This document shows, piece by piece, positions 10,884-23,225 of a stretch of 64,000 bases of DNA. Below the pieces are notes generated by a model, which was given only the letters and a program-made list of their open reading frames with translations, made no database searches and was not told the origin of the DNA. The first letter of the stretch is position 1; each line of letters begins with the position of its first letter. The DNA comes from Cyanophora paradoxa (taxonomy: Eukaryota > Glaucocystophyceae > Cyanophorales > Cyanophoraceae), in contig QPMI01000416.1 of NCBI GenBank assembly GCA_004431415.1, positions 744,001-808,000 on the forward strand. Direction: 5' to 3'. Made by a program: the position numbers and the translations under genes.

Positions 10884-12902
10884 ATGAGGCGCCGGCTGAC
10901 GCGTCGATTTCCGAGGGAGGTGCTCGGCAGCTGAGGATGTGCAGGCGCGCACCATCAGCCTGAGCGCGCTCGAGCGCGCAGCGGCTATAGCTAGCGCCGG
11001 TTGTGCCACAAGTTGATAACCGTACCCGCAAGTTTGCCCCCCCCCACTAACTACACCCCCCACGTACAGCCAGCGGCACTCTCCCCTCTGCATCGTTGAG
11101 CCCTGTACTCAAGCACTGCAGTTTGGCAGTATCGCGCGGTGCCGCGCCCGGCGCCGGCCCGGCGCGGCGCCGCTCCTCGTCGCGCTGGCACTTCTCGCTT
11201 GGCTCGGCGCCACCGCCGACGCCGATGCCGGCGGGGAAAGTATGCTGGAGATCGTTTCCGCACGCTTCGGGCAGCGGGAACAGCACGGGCGCGACGTGGC
11301 CGGCGTGCTCCGCGGCCTCCAGACCTGCGGTGCGCCCCGCGAGCTCGGGCGCGCCTCCCTCGCGCGACGGCGGGCCGCGCGTGCGCAGCGGGATTGCTGC
11401 TGAAGGGCTCGGACGGATGGATGTACCGGCTGTTCGAGAACGTGACGGACTTTGAGGAGTCCGGGGTAGCGGCGGAGCTCGCGGGCAGCCTGTACGAGCT
11501 TCGCGTCGACTTCGCCTTTGGCGGCGCGCTCCGACGCATCGCGCTGCCAGCGTCGGCGCCCGTCCTCGGCATCGCGGCCGTGCGGGACCCGGCGGGCGCC
11601 GAGCTGCCGTGCGGCGGCGAGAACCTCGAGCTCGAGGCCGGCGGGGCGCTCGCGCGCCCTGAGGTCGCGATCATGACCTCCAAGCGCGAGCCGAGCTACG
11701 TCCACGAGACGGTTGCGAGCGTGCTCCTCAGCGGCCTGCTCGAGCCGGGGCCGGGCGGAGACCGCGGGCGGCGGCTGCACCTCGTCTGCGGCTCGCAGGA
11801 CTGCTCCTACCTCTCCCCCTACGCCGCCCACCGCCTCGCTCGCGTCGTACCCCTCTCCGACGAGGAGCTCGCATCTCTCCACGGCCGCTCCATCCGCAAG
11901 GCCCGCCCGCAACCCCCCCCCCCCCCCCCCCCCCCCTCTCCCCGAACTTTCGCGGCAGCGGTCGAACCTGAACTACATCCGATGCCTCTCGGTGCACCCG
12001 CTGGCCACGCGGGGCGAGCCGGAGGAGGAGGACCACGCGCACTACCGTCGCCCCGGCTCCGGCCTCCTAGTTCTCGAGGACGACGTCGTGCGTACCCCCC
12101 TCCCCGCGCGCTTCTTCCCTCCTGACCACTCGTTCTCGTACCCCCCCCAGGTCCTGGAGGATCGGTTCCTGGAGCACTTCTGGGCAGCCGTGCGCGCCGC
12201 CGAGGCCCGGTACCCCTGTTACATTCTCGTTCTCTACACGAAGGTCTACCCCTCCCCCGCTCTTTTCATCAGGTACCCCTCATCCCGCTTTCGGCGCAGG
12301 CGGACCGCGGGCCACGCCTGTACAGCTTCTCTCCCGGGGCCCGCAGCTGGGCACCCGTCGACCCTGTCTCCCACTGGGTCTCTGAGCCCTCTGACTACTT
12401 CTGGGGCACCCAGGCGCGTCCCCTCCCCCGCTCTCTCCTTTTTGTACCCCTTCCCTCCCCCGAAATCTCACTCCGTAGCTACCCCAGGCGATGTACTTTC
12501 CCCCCTGCGCGCTTCTGGGGGTAGCCGGATTCTACCGTTACTTCTTCGAAAAGCCGGACACAGAATGGGACTTCCCCTACGACGCTATGGCCGACTTTTA
12601 CTCCAAGGCGCGTACCCCCCTCCTTTTTTCCCCAAGGAAGAGCGAGCCGTACCCTTCGCAGACGCGGGGGTACCCCCTCGTCGTAGCGGCCAAGTCGAGC
12701 GTGCAGGCGAGCCCGGCCCCGCTCGATCGCGGCGGCCGCGCGCGGCCTCTGACCCGCGCGCGCACGCCCGCAGCACGTTGGGATGAAGTCGACGGGTCTG
12801 TCGAGGGGTGACCACTGGGCCGCCACATGGGACCCCACGTTCGAGGCCGACGGCGTCGTCTTCGCCGGCGACGTACCCCCCCTCCAAGGACCGCAGCCCT
12901 AG
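10884..12902 (+). CDS. Golgi glycosyltransferase, PGAP4/MGAT4-like
   Basis: Predicted type II membrane GT-A glycosyltransferase of the secretory pathway. A hydrophobic anchor APLLVALALLAWLGATA (about 11155-11215) precedes the luminal part. Recognisable blocks are LKGSDGWMYRLFENVTDFEE, EVAIMTSKREPSYVHETVAS, RSNLNYIRCLSVHPLA, the metal-binding type acidic motif LLVLEDDVV (about 12062), YILVLYTK, DYFWGTQAMYF (across a junction), FYRYFFEKPDTEWDFPYDAM and the C-terminal HVGMKSTGL. The order LEDD, LYTK, GTQA, QHVG matches PGAP4 and MGAT4-type enzymes, but I cannot choose between them. Two introns need GC donors (12414-12487 and 12608-12773). The start is unsure: an ATG at 10884 followed by an intron 10920-11073 gives a basic leader in the right phase. 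Confidence 0.65.
11913..11936. repeat. C24 homopolymer in intron
   Basis: An uninterrupted run of C forms the polypyrimidine tract of an intron ending GCGGCAG, inside the PGAP4/MGAT4-like gene. Confidence 0.85.
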
Positions 12903-13092
12903 CTATCGCAGCGCCCCGCCCCCTTCGGGAGGGGAAGAGATATGATTGCCCTGGCTGGCGAGCACCGAGGGGCGAGTTTCCGAGCCGGTGTGCATTTGAA
13001 GAGGGACACAGGCGGGCACGGGCTGAGGGATGAGGGGGCGGGCCTAGGGGATCCGCCCGCCCGGGCCGGGGCTGCCGGAGCGGATCTAGCGC

Positions 13093-14294
13093 CTACTTGG
13101 TCTGAATGACGGCGTCGATGATGCCGTACTCCTTCGACTCCTGGGCCGACATGAAGTAGTCGCGCTCCAGGTCCGCGGCGAGCTTCTCGTACGTCTGCAC
13201 GGGACGGCGGCGTCGGCGCTGGAGCGGGCGGGACGGCCGGCGCGGGCGAGCGGGCCCGTCGCACCTGGCCGGTGGCCTCGGCGTAGAGCTGCGTGAGCCG
13301 GTCGCGCACGCGCAGGATCTGCATCGTCTCGATCTCGATGTCGGTCGCCTGCGGCAGGGTCAGCGCAGCGGCGGGGCGCAGCGGGGACGGGGCGAGCTGC
13401 AGCGCACCTGGCCGCGGGCGCCGCCCGAGGGCTGATGGATCATAATGCGCGAGTGGGGCAGCGCGAAGCGCTTGCCTTGGCTGCCGCCGGCGAGCAGGAA
13501 GGAACCCATCGACGCGGCGAGGCCAACGCAGACCGTGACGACGCCAGCCTTGATGTGGCACATGGTATCGTACATGGCGAGGCCGGACGTGACGACACCT
13601 GCGCACGACTGAGCTGCCACGCCGCTGGAAAAGGAACGCGAACAGCCGCCGCACCGCCGGGGGAGTTGATGTACAGGTAGATGTCCTTGTTGGGGTCATC
13701 GGAGTCGAGGTAAAGGAACACGGCGATGATCTGGTTCGAGATCTCATCGTCAACCTCCTGGCCGAGGAAGATGATGCGCTCGCGGTACAGGCGGTTGTAG
13801 ATATCGATCCACTGCTCCTCAGTCTGACCAGGCATCTTGTACGGCACCTGCGGGAGCGCTCAGAAGGGCCCCGGCGGCGCGGGTAGACCGGCGGCCAAAC
13901 GCGCTGCGGCCCATAACCAGGTGCACGCGGCGGACCTTGGGCACGCCGATGGGCATCATGATCCAGCGGCCGCCGTTCTGGTACTGCTCCTCAACGCTCG
14001 ACTCGTCCCCCGACGCCGCCGGCACGAAAAATCCCAGCTGCCGACCACCATTGAAGAACGCCTTCTCCGGCGTGCTGCGGCCCAACAAAGCTAAGCGACG
14101 GCATCGCAAACGAAGCCGCGCGAGGGCGAGACTGACCGGACTTCGAACTTCGCTGGGGTCAGCGCGGCAGGCGACGCCGAAAAGACTGTGGAGCTGCTGG
14201 CAACGGGGCGGCGCTCCGAGGAGCACGTCGCCGATGTGCGGGAGACGCCCCGGGACCGCAGGGGCGCGGGGAGAGACGCGACGAACGAGGCCAT
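13093..14294 (-). CDS. clpP: Plastid-targeted ClpP protease subunit
   Basis: Serine protease core subunit of the Clp complex, predicted to act in the plastid stroma. The N-terminus ([20 protein letters not shown]) is Ser/Arg-rich, nearly lacks acidic residues and looks like a transit peptide. The mature part begins around [13 protein letters not shown] and [19 protein letters not shown], followed by [20 protein letters not shown] and YLYINSPGG. The catalytic triad is complete: Ser in [14 protein letters not shown], His in [17 protein letters not shown] and Asp in [18 protein letters not shown]. It is therefore an active-type subunit, although its N-terminal block resembles plastid ClpR2 and cyanobacterial ClpP/R forms. 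Introns are GT-AG. The stop is at 13093-13095. It is convergent with the glycosyltransferase ending at 12902 and divergent from the kinase at 14593. Confidence 0.92.
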
Positions 14295-14592
14295 GTTTTC
14301 TGGGGGTACAGCTCTCGCCGGCGAGTCGGCGTCGGCGCTTCGTACGCGTCGGGCAGCCCTCGGAATACCGCCGTTGCGTTCAGAAGCGCGCGTATTGTGA
14401 TCTGGAGCTCGTCTACCGCTGGCCCGTCCCTGCCGCCTTTCCGCCCTCTCCCCGGCGAGAGGCCGGCACAGCCCGGCAGCCGCTTCGCGTTGCAGCCAAT
14501 GCCACTTTTCTAGCGCTGCGCACTAGCGTACGGAGATTCGCGACGTCCGCGGGACCACATTCTCGGCTCGGGCGACCTGCCCGCTACAGTAG

Positions 14593-17543
14593 ATGCTGAA
14601 GAAGCTGCGGCGTAAGCTCCACCTCAGCCGAGGCAGCCGAGACGGACACGGCGCTCTGCAACTCCTCGACCAAGATGCGGACGACGTATGTCTCGCGGCG
14701 ATCAAGATCCAGCGCTTCTGGCGCGCGTATCGAGAGCGTCGCGACTCGCGGAAGTCCAGCACCCTCGCCTGGGCTCGATGGCGCCTTTTGATCGACCTCG
14801 TAGATGAGAGGTCCGCCCCGCAAGCTTGCATTCCGCCGTCCCCCGCACCGTTTCCGATCGTGCGTGCTCGCGGCAGATGGCTATCGAACCAGCGGCGGCC
14901 GGGCACCGTCCCCGCGGGGTCGTCCGCGCGGTTGCTGCTGGCGCCGCCGGCCCCTACTCGGAGCTGCCGCTCCCTGAGCCCGCTGCCGCGCTCCTCCTCG
15001 GATCAGCCCAGTCCGCGAAGGAAAGCGTCCAGGGACGACCTGGTCGCCGTCCTGGAGCGGTGCCTGGGGCGCGGCGCCGTCCCCGCCCCGGCGCCGCTGA
15101 CCCGCCGCTCCGGATCCGCTCCGCAGGGGGATGCGGAACCTCTTCGGCTCGGCGCCGCCGGCGGAGCGCCCGTTCGGGACACCCCCGGCGGGGCCGTCGT
15201 CCTCGGCGGCGGCGCGGCGGGCCATACAGGGGGAGGACCTCGAGATCCTGGAGCAGCTGGGAGACGGCGACACGGGCAAGGTCTTCCTCGTACGCCTGCG
15301 CGGCACCAGCCAGCTGTACGCCCTCAAGACCGTCAGCAAGAAGAAGGCCCAGGACGAGAGCAAGGTCCCCGCCGCCGCCCCGGATACGATGTACCCCGCC
15401 GACCCGCCTTCCCCCCCCCCCCCCCCCCACCCCAGGTGACCCGCATCCTGATCGAGAGGGAGATTCTCGAGCTCGCCGATCACCCCTTCGTCATCCGCCT
15501 CGAGGCCGGTGCGCTGGACACGTAACCCCCGCCCCAGTGGAGCCCCCTGCCGGCACCACTGAACCGGGGCGCTTGTACCCCGGCAGCCTTCCAAAACGAG
15601 GAGTACCTGTTCCTCGTTCTAGAGTACTGCAGCGGCGGCGACCTCTTCACCCGCCTCCAGTCTCTCCCCTTCAAGTTCCTTCCTGGTACCCCCCCTTTGT
15701 TTCCTTTTCCTTCCTTTTCCTTCCTCTCCTCCTGATCCCTGACACCCCACGTCAGAGAAAGACGCGCAGTTCTACGCCGCTGAGATCCTGCTCGCCCTCG
15801 AGTACCTCCACATGCGCGTACCCGTCGGCCTTTTCCCGTGCCCACATACCTTCCCTCTGTGACCCAGACGGCGCAGGATGGGATACGTGTACCGGGGTCC
15901 GACCGCTACACAGATCCGATCTCCAGTACCCCCTGAGCCGAGCTGATCCTCAGCCCCGCAGATTTGAAGCCGGAGAACATCCTCTTGTCCCACGCCGGCC
16001 ACATCAAGTGAGCCCTCGCATTGGTCCCATCCACTCCTTCCGTCGCCAGCTGAACGCTCTTCTAGGCTAGCCGACTTCGATCTTGCGGCGCGGTCATCGA
16101 TACCCCAGGCCCAACTCGTCCGCCGCCGCCGCCGCTTAAAGAAGGTACCCCGCGTACCGCGTACCCCCCTCCGCCGCGTGGACGCCGATACCCCCCCCCC
16201 CCCCAGAAGGCGGCCGGGGGTATCGTGGACATCCAACCGCGGGACCGCTTCAACTCGCGGGTGGGGACGGTGGGGTACGCGGCCCCCGAGGTCCTGAAGG
16301 AGGCGGGCCACACCTCCGCAGTCGACTGGTGGACCTTCGGCGTCCTCCTCCACGAGATGCTGGTATCCCCCTCCGCTGATCTCCGTACCCCGGATTCGAT
16401 CCGATCCGAGCGCCTCCCAGTTCGGACGGCTGCCCTTCACGGGTTCGGCCCAACAACAGCTCCTCCAAATCATGTCCGGCTCCGTCTCCTTCCCCGAATT
16501 CCCCCAGGCCCGTCCCGTACCCCCCTGGCCCACTCAGTGTACCCCTGACCGACTTTGGGCGGACGCGCGCAGGTCTCGTCTGCGGCCAAGCACCTCATCA
16601 AAAAGCTCCTCTCCCCAAACCCTAAGAAGCGCCTCGGCAGCAAGGCGCGCGCGTACCCCCCTAGTCTATCGTTCTCCCTACCCTGAGTAACCTGTACCCG
16701 TAGCACGGGGCGGCCGATATCCGGCAGCACCCGTTCTTCGGCGGCGTCAACTGGGCCCGTGCGCCTACCCCCGGGCCCCATGAGCCGTACCCTCGTTGAT
16801 TGACCCCGCCGCAGTCATTCGGAACCAGAATCCACCCTGGCAGCCCCCCGAGAAACCCCTACCCCGCGCCCCAATGGTACGGCACCACCCAACGGCCGCC
16901 CCGCGCCGCCGTCCTCCGACCCCTCGTAGCCCGGGCAGGCTCTTGCCCTCTTCGGTCCCTCGCGGCGCCCCTCGGGTCTACCCCCCACCGCCTCGTACCC
17001 CGCAGCCTCCGCCTCTGCCCGCATCCGCGCCACCGACCTCCGCCGCCCCCCCGACCCCTGCGGGTGCGTACCCCCGTCGCGCCTCGCCTCCCCCATGCCC
17101 CCTGCGAGCGGCGCGGCGCGGCGCAGGGGCACCCGCCGCCTGAACCCCTTTCTGGACGAGCACATGGCGGGGCTCACGCTGCAGGCCCCCGGGCCGCCCG
17201 GGCCGGGGCCGGGGCCGGGGCCGGGTACGGGCGTCAGCACCTCGGGCAGCTCCGAGGAGGGCGAGGAGGAGGACGAGGGCGCCTCATCTGAGAGCGCCTC
17301 GGAGGCGACCGAGACGCCCCCGCCCCCCGCCCCCGCGTGCGTACCCGCCCCCCCGCCCCCCCTCCAGAACGCGGCGCTTTCCTTCTAATGCGGTGCAGGG
17401 CGGCTGGGGCGGCGGTGCGGGGCCGGCCGGTGGACCCCCGTAACCCTTTCGCCGGCTTCGAGCTGGTTCGGGCGCTGTCGCCCCCGAGCGCGTACCCCGA
17501 CGTGCCCCCCACCCACCACTCCCGCCTCTTCACCTCCTTCTGA
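14593..17543 (+). CDS. AGC-family protein kinase, DFD type, with IQ motif
   Basis: Ser/Thr kinase. The N-terminal exon from the ATG at 14593 carries an IQ motif ([16 protein letters not shown]), a calmodulin-binding signature. The kinase domain starts near 15236: [17 protein letters not shown] (P-loop), [11 protein letters not shown] (VAIK Lys), [13 protein letters not shown] (hinge), [13 protein letters not shown] (catalytic loop), LADFDLAA (DFD instead of DFG), [35 protein letters not shown] and [23 protein letters not shown] is typical of plant AGC-VIII kinases, as is extra sequence between DFD and APE, which is present here. Two introns need GC donors (16508 and 16645-16703), and another does at the YLHM/MGYVYRD junction. 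The C-terminal tail is Pro/acidic-rich. The end is either a stop at 17388 or, after one more intron, NPFAGFEL (hydrophobic-motif-like) with a stop at 17543. Confidence 0.85.
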
Positions 17544-17815
17544 GCCTGAGCCGCCCTCCCCCTGTCCCTAGCCCCTCGTCTCCCGCTGCCCTCCCCGTTG
17601 TCCGTAGTCTCTCGTCCCCCGCGCCTGCCGTCTTCTTCAGCCCGCCTGCTGGTAGTGTCCGCTCTAGTGAAAGCGCTCTAGATCTAGTACTAGCTAGTGT
17701 CCCTGCTTCGGCGATGTGTACAGCTGAGGTTCCGGTTCAAGGTTCTGCAAACTGCTAGCTATTGTGGGTGCTGGGCGGGGCGTCGCCGAGGGCCGCGCGC
17801 TTCGACAGACCGGCG

Positions 17816-20407
17816 CTACAGGCCGGGCTCGACGGCCCAAGCGGAGAGCTCCGCGCCGGGGAACCTGCCCCTCCCCGCGTGACTCACGCCGGCGCGCGAG
17901 GGTCGCTGCGCGGGGCAGGGGTACGCGCGCGCACCAGCCGGAGAGGACCGAGCGCGCGTAGGCGGCCAGGCCCGCGCTCGCGGCCCCAATGTTGATCTGC
18001 GGGGAGGGACCTCGGGAGGCGGCGGGGGCCGCTGAGGAGAGGAGGGGTACCTTGAGGTTCAGGGAGGGGGGCAGCTTCGACGCGAACGGCGCGTACCCCA
18101 CCAGGTCGCCCTCCCCCTCCATCCCGTGGCTGCCGACGGTAGGCTTCAGATCTCTGCGGGCCGCGGCGCTGAGGGCCACCGGCCGGCTGGCTTCCGGGTC
18201 ACCTGAACGTGACGCGACCGAGGCTGGGGCAGGCCGCACACGCCGCGAGCTCCCGCGCCCCCGGCGGCCGCCGCGCGTACACGTCGTACCTGCCGCCCGC
18301 GCGCCCTCAGCGAGCGGCGCCGAGCGCGGGGTGGCGGGGGTAGGCGCGCCGGAGCTCGGAGAGTGTACCCCCGGCCACCTGGATCAAGTCCGCGAGGGCC
18401 TCCGACGCGACGTCCGCCTCCACGCCCCCCGAGTCGCTGGCGGGCGGGGGGGGGGGGGGGGGGGGGGACGTGATTCGAGGGGTGGGGGTACGGGCTCGTA
18501 GCCGCGGGCGCACCTCGTGCCGAGGCGTCCGGCCAGGACGATGGCAACGAAGCGCAGCTTGGGATCCGGGCGGGCGAGCATCTAATGGGGGGTACGTCGG
18601 CGGCCGCCGGGCGGGCGCTCGGGGACGCGCGTACCCCCTCGATCGCGAAGGAGAGGGCCCGAAAGACGGACGCGCCGCCGTCCGACTCCGGGCGCACCTG
18701 GGGCGGGGCGGGGGTGAGGACACGGGGGGGAGAATGCGAGGGGCGGGGGGGGGGGGGGAGAGGCAGGGGTGCCTGGACGAAGGCGAGGAGGGAGCAGAGG
18801 CGGGGTACGCGTGCAAAGGCGGCGGCGCGGCGGGCGTCGAGCTCGACGAGCGGCAGCGAGAGCTGCGCCAGGCGCGGCAGCGAGGCGATGGCCTCCAGCC
18901 CGACCAGCGAGATGCGCCCGAAGCCTGCCGCGGCCGTGAGGCGCGGGGGGGGGGGGGGGGGGGGGGGGGGGGGTGCGCGCACAGGCGGCGGAGATGCAAG
19001 CGATGGAGCGGCCGGCGGGCCCCGCGGCGAGCGCGGCGAATCCAGGGCCCGTCTCCTCCACCACTGCCTCCGCCTCCTCCCCTGGGCTGCGGGGGGTAAG
19101 CGAAAGAAAGGGGTGGACGGGTACGGGTGCGGCGGGGGCGGACAGGGAGCCGATGGCGAGGTCCTCGAGGTGGGCGAGCTGACCGATGGCCGCGAGGGTC
19201 GCCCCGCAGCCGCGCGCCGCCAGCGTCGCGCCCAGGGCGGCCAGGCGGGGTACAGCGCCCGCGAGCCCCCGCGCCTGCTCCGGCCCCAGCGCCATGGTGC
19301 GCGGGGGGTACAGCTCCCGAAGCGAGGGCCCGAGCGCTTCTGCGGCCGACTCGGGCGGGGGCGGGGGTGTGGAGGGCGGGCGGGGGGGTACAGGGCACCG
19401 AAGGCGGCGGACCAACGCGCCTCGGGGCGGGCGGCGGAGACGAACTGGTCGCCGTCCGTCCCGTACACGAGCGAGGCGTCGATGCTCTCCAGACGCTGCG
19501 GGCCGCTCGTTCAGCACAGCCCGCGGCGGGCGGTGGAGGGGCGGGGCGGGCGGGGCGGGCCTGGCACGGGGCGAGGGCGATGGCGGCCCGAAGGAAGATG
19601 TCCTCCGTCGTCGTCCCCGCGTCCCGAAAGGCGTCGGGATTCAGTACCCCCAGGGTGTTCTGTCCCCGCGCGTCGACGTCAGCGGGGCGCGGGGCGAAGC
19701 GGAGTGAACGGGGCGGGCCAGGAAGGTGGCCGCGGGCCAGGCGTTGCTGACGGCGAGGCGGACGGAGACGAGGGAGGCGGCGGAGGCGCGGGCGGCGGAG
19801 GCGAGGAGGCCGACGAGGCCGTGCGCGGCGAGCAGGAGCTCCCGGCCGTGCGCGAGGACGACCTGCAGGCCCATGCCCGGGCCGCCGTCCGCCTCCTCCT
19901 CCGGCGGGCCGCGGAGCTCGACGGCGAGGGAGGCCTGCGGGCCGATGAGCCCGCGGTCGATCGCCCGCCGCCAGAACTGCATGCTCCGCCGCCAGGGGCG
20001 CTGCCGAGCCGCGTCGGCTAAGCCCAGCGCGTGGCTGCGGTGCGTCGCGCTCGCACCCGCGGCGCGTCCTCGTCGTCCGTCGGCATACGCAGCAGAGGGC
20101 CGGCCAGGTTGAGCGGGCCCTCGCCCGTGTCAAATACCAGCGAGATCTGGTCCCACTGCACGCCAGGGACGAGGTCGCTGCTCCGCGTTCAGGAAGCGCC
20201 GGTGCCCAGTGATCCGCCGCGGACGCACCGAAAGCGACCGCAAACGGCGGGCAGGTGTCTGAGCGCCTCGAAGGGGTCGACGAAGGCGAAGACTCGCCGA
20301 ACGACGTCGTCGGGCATCGCATCGAACGGATTGCAGGCTGCCGCTGCAGCACTCGCGGCGCCGGCGGCGGCGGCGGATTCGCGCCGCTGACGCTTCTGCC
20401 CCCCCAT
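17816..20407 (-). CDS. F-box protein with leucine-rich tail (2)
   Basis: Predicted SCF adaptor. The start is the ATG at 20407 (MGGQKRQRRESAAAAGAAS). The F-box follows, FDAMPDDVVRRVFAFVDPFE with LRHLPAVCGRFR. Later exons give VQWDQISLVFDTGEGPLNLA, FWRRAIDRGLIGPQASLAVE, QVVLAHGRELLLAAHGLVGL and the LRR-like EALADLIQVAGG, then RELAACAACPSLGRVTFR and INIGAASAGLAAYARSVLSG, ending FPGAELSAWAVEPGL. A stop visible near 18307 probably lies inside an intron (GTACACTCTCC to GGGCGGCAG), because coding similarity to LRR blocks continues beyond it. Two introns hold long C runs, seen as G runs on the plus strand. It is divergent from the GT77 gene across about 215 bp. Confidence 0.65.
18446..18467. repeat. 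G22 homopolymer (intronic C tract of minus gene)
   Basis: An uninterrupted G run on the plus strand, which is C in the sense of the F-box gene at 17816-20407. It precedes an intron acceptor. Confidence 0.8.
18945..18973. repeat. G29 homopolymer (intronic C tract of minus gene)
   Basis: An uninterrupted G run on the plus strand, again the sense-strand C tract before an acceptor of the minus-strand F-box gene. Confidence 0.8.
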
Positions 20408-20622
20408 TAATTATGTTCTCGCTGCAGTACTAACGTTGACTCCGGTTCTTGGTCCAGCCGGCGCCCGCTGCCCGCAGCAGAGACGGGTACCCGGCTCTGC
20501 AGCGCCTTCGTTTTGCCGAAGCTGCGCCTGCCCGTTGTTCTGCTGCCAGCAATATTGGAAGGATCGCCCTGAGCGCACTGCAGGCACCCGGTTGCGCGTT
20601 CGCCAGGCCGGCCTCGAGCAGG

Positions 20623-21351
20623 ATGGCGCGTTGCGCCGGCAAGCAGCAGGTGTCGAGGTTGAGGTTGATGCTGGCGGCGCTCCTGTGCGTGCAGCTGCAG
20701 GCGGCGTCCGCGCGGTTCTTGGAGAAGAGCGGTGGCCCGCGGCGCCCGCAGCTGGACCCAGCGCTTCGCGGCCCGCACCCCGCCATCGAGCCCGACGAGC
20801 TCGTGCGCCCCCTCCCGCGCACGCAGTTCGCCGGCCGCGGCGCGTATCCGACGGGCTCGCCCCGCAGGAGCGCCTGATCGGCCAGGAGGCGCTCGCGAAG
20901 TTCGTCCTGGACGACGGGGAGTGGACGCGCGCCGCGCGGCAGCTCGCCGGCGAGGAGGCCGGCCTCCTCTACATCGTCGTCTTCTCGCACGCGTCGTACT
21001 CCTACCTGGACTCGCGCTGGGCCGGCGCCGAGGGCGTGCGCCCCGCGCCTCTCCCGCCCCGCGCTCCTTCCCGCGAATCGAATCGATCGAATCCGAACGC
21101 GCGCGGGCGCGCATGCGCAGGTGCGGGACGGCTCGCTGGTCTCGAAGGCGTACGCGGAGCTGCTCCTGAACCTGCTCGCCTCGCTCCGCGCCGCCGGCGT
21201 CGACCGGTACCTCGTGGTCGTCCCCGACGCCGCCTCCCGGGCCGCCCTGGAGGCCGCCGCCCCGGACTCGGCCCCAGGGCACGTCGCCGTCGAGCCCTCC
21301 TTCACCTCCAACGCACTCGACTTCAACTCCCAGTGCGGCTCCTTAAGCTCG

Positions 21352-21383
<32 letters not shown>

Positions 21384-23225
21384 CCTCCGCCTTCGCCCCG
21401 AGCGTCCAGAGCGCCACTGACCGGCCCCCGCGCCCCGCGCCCAAGGCTCTTCCTCAAGCCGCTCTTCGCGATGAACGCGGCGGCGCGGGGGTACCACGCC
21501 GTCCTCGTCGACGCCGACGTCGCATTCCTCTCGGACCCGACGCCCGCGCTCCTCGCCGCCGCCGCCGCCGGGCCCTTCGACTTCCAGGCCATGACCGACT
21601 CCTCCGTCCAGGCTCGTTTGACGTACCCCCAAGCCCGCGGTTTCACTGTACCCCCTGACGCCCTCCTCCCAGGAGCTCTGGCACAGCTCCGAGCTCAACA
21701 CGGGCTTCCTCCACGTATCCCCCACCCCCGCCGCCGTCACATTCCTCGCCTCCGTGCGCGTACCCCTTTTTGGATCCCCCTCTCGAGTTCACGCTTCAAC
21801 CCACACAGCTCCTCATCGAGGCCGAGCGCCGCGCGGTCCCGTACCCCGGCGGCCCCGAGTTCTCCGACCAGATGCTCTTCAATGAGGTACCCTCCGGTAC
21901 CCCTTTCCTTCACTTCCCGGCCCGATGGCCCCGCGCCAGATGCTTTCTGCGGTACCCCCCGTGGTCTCCTACGCCGGGGGCGCCCCCCCGCGCCCCCCCG
22001 TCGCGGCTAACGTCCTCGATTTCGACCTCTTCGCCAACGGTGCCCCTTCCCGCCCACGTCCCGTGCCCCCTCCCCCGCCTCGCCTTAGCGGACGGGGCAG
22101 GGGCTGGATTCTTCCTGCGGCGGGCGGGTGAGAAGCGGGGCGCGCGGGCGCTGGTCGTGCACTGCAACTGGGTCTCCTTCGGCGCCAAGGTCCGTGCCAC
22201 GGTCCTTGTCCAGGGCGCCGAGGCCAGAGGGGCCTCCGCCCGCTCGCCCGCCTCCGCCTCCGCGGGCGCTTCTAGCGATGCGCTCTCTGCCGCCTCCGCC
22301 GGAGGGCTCACCGCCCGCCCGCCGCCCGGCCTCCGCGGGCGCGACCTCCGCTGCGCTCTCCGCCGCCGTTCTCACCGTCTTCCGCAGGCCCTGGCCCTGC
22401 AGGAGCGGGGTCTCTGGCGGCGGCCCCTCCCCGCGGCCCGCTGGCTCTCCTTCGAGCCGCCCCCGCCCGGCTCGCCCCTCTCCGCCCTCCTCGCCGCCAT
22501 CCGCGCCGCCGCCGCCCTCGCCAAGGTCACGAGGCTCACGAGGGATCGCCGCCCCGCTGACTTGGGCGCGCGCAGGCCTCGGGGCGGGGCCTGGCGCTGC
22601 CGGAGGTGCCGTGCGAGCACAACCCGCTGGCGGGGCCCCTCGGCCTCGGGGAGGGCGGCCTCTGCCCCCTCGCTGCCGTCCTCGAGCCCGAGTTCGTGCC
22701 GGGCCACCTGTACCCCGCCCTGCCCGTCGCCGCCGCCGCCGCCGCGCCGGCCCCGCCCGCCGTCCTCCGCCTCCAGCGCGCCATGGCCCACGCCGAGCTG
22801 GACGAAGCCCTCCGCGCCCTCGAGGCCGCCCCGCACGTCCTCGTGAGGGGCCTCCACGAGTACCCCCCCGAGCCGGGGCAGGGGTACGCCGGCGACGCCG
22901 ACCTGGGCGCCCGCCTCTCCCGGGCGCTCCAGTGCGCCCCGGGCAACTGGGCCGCCGAGCTCCGGTCCGCCCGCGCGACTGCGGGCGGCGCACCCCTGTA
23001 CCCCGGCTTGAACGCGTACCCCGCAGGAAGCTGACGGGGGCGGCGCGCCCCGCGGAGCACTGGCCCTGGGCGCCCGATTGCGCGCCGCGGCCGCACGCGC
23101 CGCCGCCGCCCCTGGCGACGCCGGCGGCCCCCTACTGGTGCCGCCCCGTGTGCGACCCGGGGGCACTGGGCCCCTCGGGAGGCGGCATCCACGCCGTCGA
23201 CCAGCGGCCAGACCTCTGGTGGTAG
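20623..23225 (+). CDS. GT77-type nucleotide-diphospho-sugar transferase
   Basis: Predicted Golgi/ER luminal glycosyltransferase of the PF03407 type (GT77; plant members such as RRA and XEG113 add arabinose). The ATG at 20623 begins a signal or anchor sequence (LRLMLAALLCVQLQAASA). Key blocks are LYIVVFSHASYSYLDSRW, SKAYAELLLNLLASLRAAGV, RYLVVVPDA, the DxD region YHAVLVDADVAFLSDP (about 21490-21540), ELNTGFLHVSPTPAAVTFLA, PEFSDQMLFNE and ALVVHCNWVSFGAK. The family order DxD, NTGF, DQ..FN, H.NW is intact. The intron at 21613-21672 needs a GC donor. The C-terminal third (VPCEHNPLAGPLGLGEGG and PYWCRPVCDP onward) is family-specific, with a stop at 23223-23225. The sugar and acceptor cannot be told from the sequence. 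Confidence 0.75.
21352..21382. repeat. C31 homopolymer in intron
   Basis: A run of about 31 C inside the GT77 gene intron that follows ALDFNSQ. It is among the longest pure C runs in the window. Confidence 0.85.

Noticed and set aside
13440-13753. Plus-strand and alternative minus frames across clpP
   Set aside because: The ClpP catalytic residues all lie in one spliced minus-strand reading. Other frames are shadows.
18307-18309. Stop codon ending the second F-box gene
   Set aside because: It falls in a stretch bounded by good GT and AG sites, and LRR-like coding sequence continues downstream to the stop at 17816. I treat it as intronic, though a shorter isoform is possible.
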